DNA of 64,000 bases from Pseudorasbora parva (taxonomy: Eukaryota; Chordata; Actinopteri; Cypriniformes; Gobionidae), in the NCBI RefSeq assembly GCF_024679245.1, contig NC_090173.1:6568428-6632427 (forward strand). The letters run 5' to 3'. The first letter of the stretch is position 1; each line of letters begins with the position of its first letter. This document shows, piece after piece, positions 58,374-64,000 of this stretch. Both the position numbers and the translations under genes were made by a program. Below the pieces are notes generated by a model that saw only the letters and a list, made by a program, of their open reading frames with translations, was not told where the DNA came from and searched no databases.

Positions 58374-59805
58374 TTTGACACAGTTAACCACCAGATCCTC
58401 CTGTCAACACTTAAGAGGACGGGGATCTCAGGATCTGCTCTCCAGTGGTTCAGGTCTTACCTCTCTGGTAGGTCCTACAGGGTGTCATGGAGAGGTGAAG
58501 TGTCTAAGTCTTATAATCTAGCTACTGGGGTTCCCCAGGGCTCAGTCCTTGGACCACTTCTCTTCTCCATCTACATGTCATCTTTAGGTTCTGTCATTCA
58601 GAAACACGGCTTCTCCTATCACTGCTATGCGGATGACACTCAACTCTACTTCTCATTTCAACCAGATGATCCTACAGTCAGTGTTCGTATCGCTGCCTGT
58701 CTGACAGACATTTCTGACTGGATGAAAGAGCATCATCTTAAACTCAATCTTGCAAAGACAGAATTACTTGTTTTCTCAACCAACCCAGCACTTCATCAAA
58801 ATTTCTCCATTCAGCTTGGTTCATCGACCATAACTCCATCAAGGACAGCAAGAAACCTTGGAGTTGTGATTGATGACCAGTTAAACTTCACTGACCACAT
58901 TACTGCAACAGCCCGGTCCTGCAGATTTGCTTTATACAACATTAGAAAGATTAGACCCTTCCTATCAGAACAGGCTGCACAACTCCTGGTTCAAGCTCTT
59001 GTTCTCTCCAGACTGGATTATTGTAATGCTCTTCTGGCTGGGCTTCCAGCATGCACTATCAAACCCTTGCAGCTGATCCAGAATGCAGCGGCGAGAGTGG
59101 TCTTTAATGAGCCGAAGAGAGCGCATGTTACGCCTCTCTTCATCAAACTGCACTGGTTGCCAATGGCTGCTCGCATCAAATTCAAGGCACTAGTTATCGC
59201 CTACAAAACAACCTCTGGCTCGGCACCAATATACCTAAATTCACTTGCTCAGACTTACACACCCTCCAGAAGCTTGCGTTCTGCGAACGAGCGGCGCCTC
59301 GTGGTTCCATCCCAAAGAGGCTTGAAATCGCTCTCACGGACATTTTCCTGGACCGTTCCTACTTGGTGGAATGACCTGCCGATCTCAATTCGTGCTGCCG
59401 AGTCTGTAGCCATTCTTAAAAAACATCTTAAGACACATCTTTTCCATTTGCACTTGACCAATACAGAATAGCACTTACTGATCACCACAGCAACGACCAA
59501 AAGCGTACACTCCGGGATCATATCTACGTCTCTCATCCGGATTTGCGCCTTCAGGCGGGTATGTTACATAGTAATCTTAACTATCAGAATCCAGTGTTCT
59601 GTATATTGCGTACGTGAGTTTTTGTTGTAGATGGCTATTGCTGCGCGTTTAGCTACAATACAAAACCAACCCATTGGGCCACTGAATCTGCATTAACGAC
59701 AACAGCTGGGGCAACAGCCTTAGTCCTAATGGGTTGTAGCTATCTTAGCTATCAAAATCCAGTGTTCGGCACTGTGCGGACGTGAGTTTTTGTTGTAGAT
59801 GTCTG

Positions 59806-59841
<36 letters not shown>

Positions 59842-59988
59842 TGTATTGTGCTAATTAATTGAGATTTCTTACAGCTCTTACAGGTTTTTGGCCTTGTCTG
59901 TTCCGTTGCTTCTATTACTCTCCCCTTTTTTGTAAGTCGCTTTGGATAAAAGCGTCTGCTAAATGATTAAATGTAAATGTAAATGTAA
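58374..59988 (+). mobile_element. L2-clade LINE, 5'-truncated (copy 2), inserted in the minisatellite
   Basis: The ORF to 59471 encodes reverse transcriptase from FDTVNHQILLS onward, with GVPQGSVLGPLLF and the catalytic YADD box (CYADDTQLYF), then the same C-terminal part as 37399-37922. It has no internal stops, but the endonuclease and N-terminal RT are missing. The 3' UTR has a poly-A run (59810-59838), GTAAGTCGCTTTGGATAAAA and an ATGTAAATGTAAATG tail. The minisatellite unit is broken between CAAAAAG and TCAAAAT, with little or no target duplication. Confidence 0.92.
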
Positions 59989-62900
59989 AGTCAAAATCTG
60001 CAAAAAAATCTAAATACAACAGTGTATACTATTACATACATTTTAATTTATTCAAATATCAAATGAAGTCAAAATGGACAAAAACATCTAAAATACAACA
60101 GTGTATACTATTACATAAAAGTTACATTTTTCAATTATCACAAAAAGTCAAAATGGACAAAAACATCTAAATACGACAGTGAATACTATTACATAAAAGT
60201 GAAATTATTAAATTATCAAAAAGTCAAAATCTGCAAAAAAAATCTAAATACAACAGTGTATACTATTACAAAAACTTTAATTTATTCAAATATCAAATGA
60301 AGTCAAAATGGACAAAACAATTGAAATACAATAGTGTATAATATTACATAAAAGTGAAATTATTCAATTATCACAAAAAGTCAAAAATGGACAAAAACAT
60401 CTAAATACGACAGTGTATACTATTACATAAAAGTAAAATTATTCAATTATCACAAAATGTCAAAAATGGACAAAAACATCTAAATACGACAGTGTATACT
60501 ATTACATAAAAGTAAAATTATTCAATTATCACAAAATGTCAAAAATGGACAAAAACATCTAAATACGACAGTGTATACTATTACATAAAAGTAAAATTAT
60601 TCAATTATCACAAAATGTCAAAAATGGACAAAAACATCTAAATACGACAGTGTATACTATTACATAAAAGTAAAATTATTCAATTATCACAAAATGTCAA
60701 AAATGGACAAAAACATCTAAATACGACAGTGTATACTATTACATAAAAGTAAAAATTATTCAATTATCACAAAATGTCAAAAATGGACAAAAACATCTAA
60801 ATACGACAGTGAATACTATTACATAAAAGTGAAATTATTCAGTTATCACAAAAAGTCAAAAATGGACAAAAACATTTAAATACAACAGTGAATACTATTA
60901 CATAAAACTGAATTTATTCAATTATCACAAAAATTGAAAATGGACAAATAATTCAAAATACGACAGTATTACATAAAACCGAATTTATTCATTATCACAA
61001 AAAGTCAAAATGGACAAAAACATCTAAATACGACAGTGTATACTATTACATAAAAGTGAAATTATTCAATTATCACAAAAAGTCAAAATGGACAGAAAAC
61101 TTCTAAATACGACAGTGTATACTATTACATAAACTTTAATTTATTCAAATATCACATGAAGTCAAAATGGACAAAACAATTGAAATACAACAGTGTATAA
61201 TATGACAAAATGAAATTATTCAATTATCACAAAATGTCAAACATGGACAAAAACATCTAAACACGACAGTGAATACTATTACATAAAAGTGAAATTATTC
61301 AATTATCACAAAAAGTCAAAATGGACAGAAAACTTCTAAATACGACAGTGAATACTATTACATAAAAGTGAAATTATTCAATTATCACAAAAAGTCAAAA
61401 TGGACAAAAACAATGAAAATACAACAGTGAATACTATTACATAAAAGTTAAATTTACATAAAAGTTAAATTATTCAATTAACACAAAAAGTCAAAAATGG
61501 ACAAAAACATCTAAATACGACAGTGAATAATATTACATAAAGGGAAATTATTGAATTATCACGAAAAGTCAAAAATGGACAAAAACATCTAAATACGACA
61601 GTGAATAATATTACATAAAAGTGAAATTATTCAATTATCACAAAAAGTCAAAAATGGACAAAAACATTTAAATACGACAGTGAATACTATTACATAAAAG
61701 TGAAATTATTAGTCATCACAAAAAGTCAAAATGGAGAGAAAACTTCTAAATACGACAGTGAATACTATGAGATAAAAGCAAAATTATTCAATTATCAAAA
61801 AGTCAAAATGGGCAAAAAAAATCTAAATACAACAGTGTATACCATTACATAAAAGTGAAATTATTCTATTATCACAAAAAGTCAAAATGGACGAAAACAT
61901 CTAAAATACAACAGTGAATACTATTACATAAAAGTGAAATTATTGAATTATCACAAAAAGTCAAAAATGGACAAAAACATCAAAATATGACAGTGAATAA
62001 TATTACATAAAAGTGAAATTATTCAATTATCACAAAAAGTCAAAAAGGACAAAAACATCTTAATACGACAGTGAATACTATTACATAAATGCAAAATTAT
62101 TCAATTATCACAAAAAGTCAAAATGGGCAAAAAAAATCTAAATACAACAGTGTATACTATTACATAAATGAAAAATTATTCAATTATCAAAAAGTCAAAA
62201 TGGGCAAAAAAAAATCTAAATACGACAGTGTATACTATTACATAAAAGTGAAATTATTCATTTATCACAAAAAGTCAAAAATGGACAAAAACATCTAAAA
62301 TACGACAGTGAATACTATTACATAAAAGTGAAATTATTCAATTATCACAAAAAGTCAAAATGGACAAAAACATCTAAAATACGACGGTGAATACTATTAC
62401 ATAAAACTGAAATTTTTCAATTATCACAAAAATTGAAAATGGACAAATAATTCAAAATACGACTATTACATTAAAGTGAATTTATTCATTATCACAAAAA
62501 GTCAAAATGGACAAAAACATCTAAATACGACAGTGTATACTATTACATAAAAGTGAAATTATTCAATTATCAAAAAGTCAAAATGGGCAAAAAAAATCTA
62601 AATACAACAGTGAATACTATTACATACATTTTAATTTATTCAAATATCAAATGAAGTCGAAATGGACAAAAAAAATCTAAATACGACAGTGTATACTATT
62701 ACATAAAATTGAAATTATTCAATTATCACAAAAAGTCCAAATGGACAAAAACATCTAAAATACAACAGTGTATACTATTACATAAAAGTGAAATTATTAA
62801 ATTATCACAAAAAGTTAAAAATGGACCAAAACATCTAAATACGACAGTGTATACTATTACATAAATGTGAAATTATTGAATTATCACAAAAAGTCAAAAA

Positions 62901-64000
62901 TGGACAAAAACATCTAAATACAACAGTGTATACTATTACATAAAAGTTAAATTATTCAATTATCACAAAAAGTCAAAAAGGACAAAAACATCTAAATACA
63001 ACAGTGAATACTATTACATAAAAGTGAAATTTTTCAATTATCACAAAAAGTCAAAAAGGACAAAAACATCTAAATACAACAGTGAATACTATTACATAAA
63101 AGTGAAATTATTAAATTATCACAAAAAGTTAAAAATGGACCAAAACATCTAAATACGACAGTGTATACTATTACATAAATGTGAAATTATTGAATTATCA
63201 CAAAAAGTCAAAAATGGACAAAAACATCTAAATACAACAGTGTATACTATTACATAAAAGTGAAATTTTTCAATTATCACAAAAAGTCAAAAATGGACAA
63301 AAACATTTAAATACAACAGTGAATACTATTACATAAACTTTAATTTATTCAAATATCAAATGAAGTCAAAATGGACAAAACAATTGAAATACAACAGTGT
63401 ATACTATTACATAAAAGTTAAATTTACATAAAAGTTAAATTATTCAATTATCACAAAAAGTCAAAATGGACAAAAACAATCCAAATACAACAGTGAATAC
63501 TATTACATAAAAGTTAAATTTACATAAAAGTTAAATTATTCAATTATCACAAAAAGTCAAAATGGACAAAAACAATCCAAATACAACAGTGAATACTATT
63601 ACATAAAATTGAAATTATTGAATTATCACAAAAAGTCAAAAATGGACAAAAACATCTAAATACGACAGTGAATAATATTACATAAAGGGAAATTATTGAA
63701 TTATCACAAAAAGTCAAAAATGGACAAAAACATCTAAATACGACAGTGAATAATATTACATAAAAGTGAAATTATTGAATTATCACGAAAAGTCAAAAAT
63801 GGACAAAAACATCTAAATACGACAGTGAATACTATTACATAAAAGCGAAATTATTCAATTATCAAAAAGTCAAAATGGGCAAAAAAAATCTAAATACAAC
63901 AGTGTATACCATTACATAAAAGTGAAATTATTCTATTATCACAAAAAGTCAAAATGGACGAAAACATCTAAAATACGACAATGAATAATATTACATAAAA
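59989..64000 (+). repeat. 78-bp AT-rich minisatellite, second block (about 51 units, runs off the window)
   Basis: The same array continues past the window end. Around 60360-60790 five to six consecutive units are almost identical (AAAGTAAAATTATTCAATTA, TCACAAAATGTCAAAAATGG), showing local homogenisation. Longer blocks of several units recur (for example 62,800-62,940 and 63,110-63,240). Confidence 0.97.

Overview
The window is vertebrate genomic DNA, most likely from a cyprinid-type teleost. The evidence is a GIMAP-family immune GTPase gene of the multi-domain fish type, L2-clade LINEs, Tc1/mariner, hAT, piggyBac-like and Ty3/Gypsy elements, dense CA/TG and TAA microsatellites, and long AT-rich minisatellites. 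It holds one recognisable host gene; nearly everything else is nested mobile DNA and tandem repeats. No tRNA, CRISPR array or bacterial-type operon is visible.

Host gene (minus strand, about 35.16 kb down to beyond base 1). Five phase-compatible exons make a GIMAP8-like gene with three AIG1 GTPase-type domains: exon 1 (ATG, 35045-35160), exon 2 (34646-34687), exon 3 (domain 1), exon 4 (domain 2, 1356-2022) and exon 5 (domain 3, 1-572, continuing off the window). Exon 3 is cut in two: its first 42 bases lie at 34521-34562 and the rest at 10469-11173. Between them is a 23,347-bp element (11174-34520) flanked by a perfect 6-bp duplication, CTGATA. Exon 4 also carries a small frameshift.

The 23.3-kb element has near-identical inverted arms of about 2 kb (11174-13241 and 32541-34520). 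Each arm contains about 1 kb of a 21-bp tandem repeat and a TAA/TTA tract. The interior holds older transposons (a hAT with a mutated 8-bp duplication, foldback MITEs, a BED-finger hAT fragment), a pair of oppositely oriented minisatellites around a third array (25.2-29.8 kb), and what looks like a spliced plus-strand transcription unit: exons near 17.2 and 18.0 kb, and a last exon at 29.92 kb with a poly(A) signal at 31.3 kb. No transposase was recognised inside it.

The GIMAP intron at 2.0-10.5 kb holds foldback elements and a fragment of an 18S rRNA gene. The rRNA fragment is split at its natural TTAA by a piggyBac-like element that later lost its outer half.

The right part (35.7-64 kb) is nested retroelements. 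It begins with a possible solo LTR, a truncated DD36E Tc1/mariner transposase running into a CA repeat, and an L2 3' end. Then a 78-bp minisatellite is interrupted by a Gmr1-like Gypsy element (integrase before reverse transcriptase). That element is itself split by a 10.9-kb LTR element on the minus strand (TSD CATC) and by a 575-bp solo LTR (TSD CTCTC). The 10.9-kb element in turn carries a full-length 1.3-kb piggyBac-like copy. The minisatellite resumes at 56.5 kb, is split by a second L2 insertion (58.37-59.99 kb), and runs off the right end.
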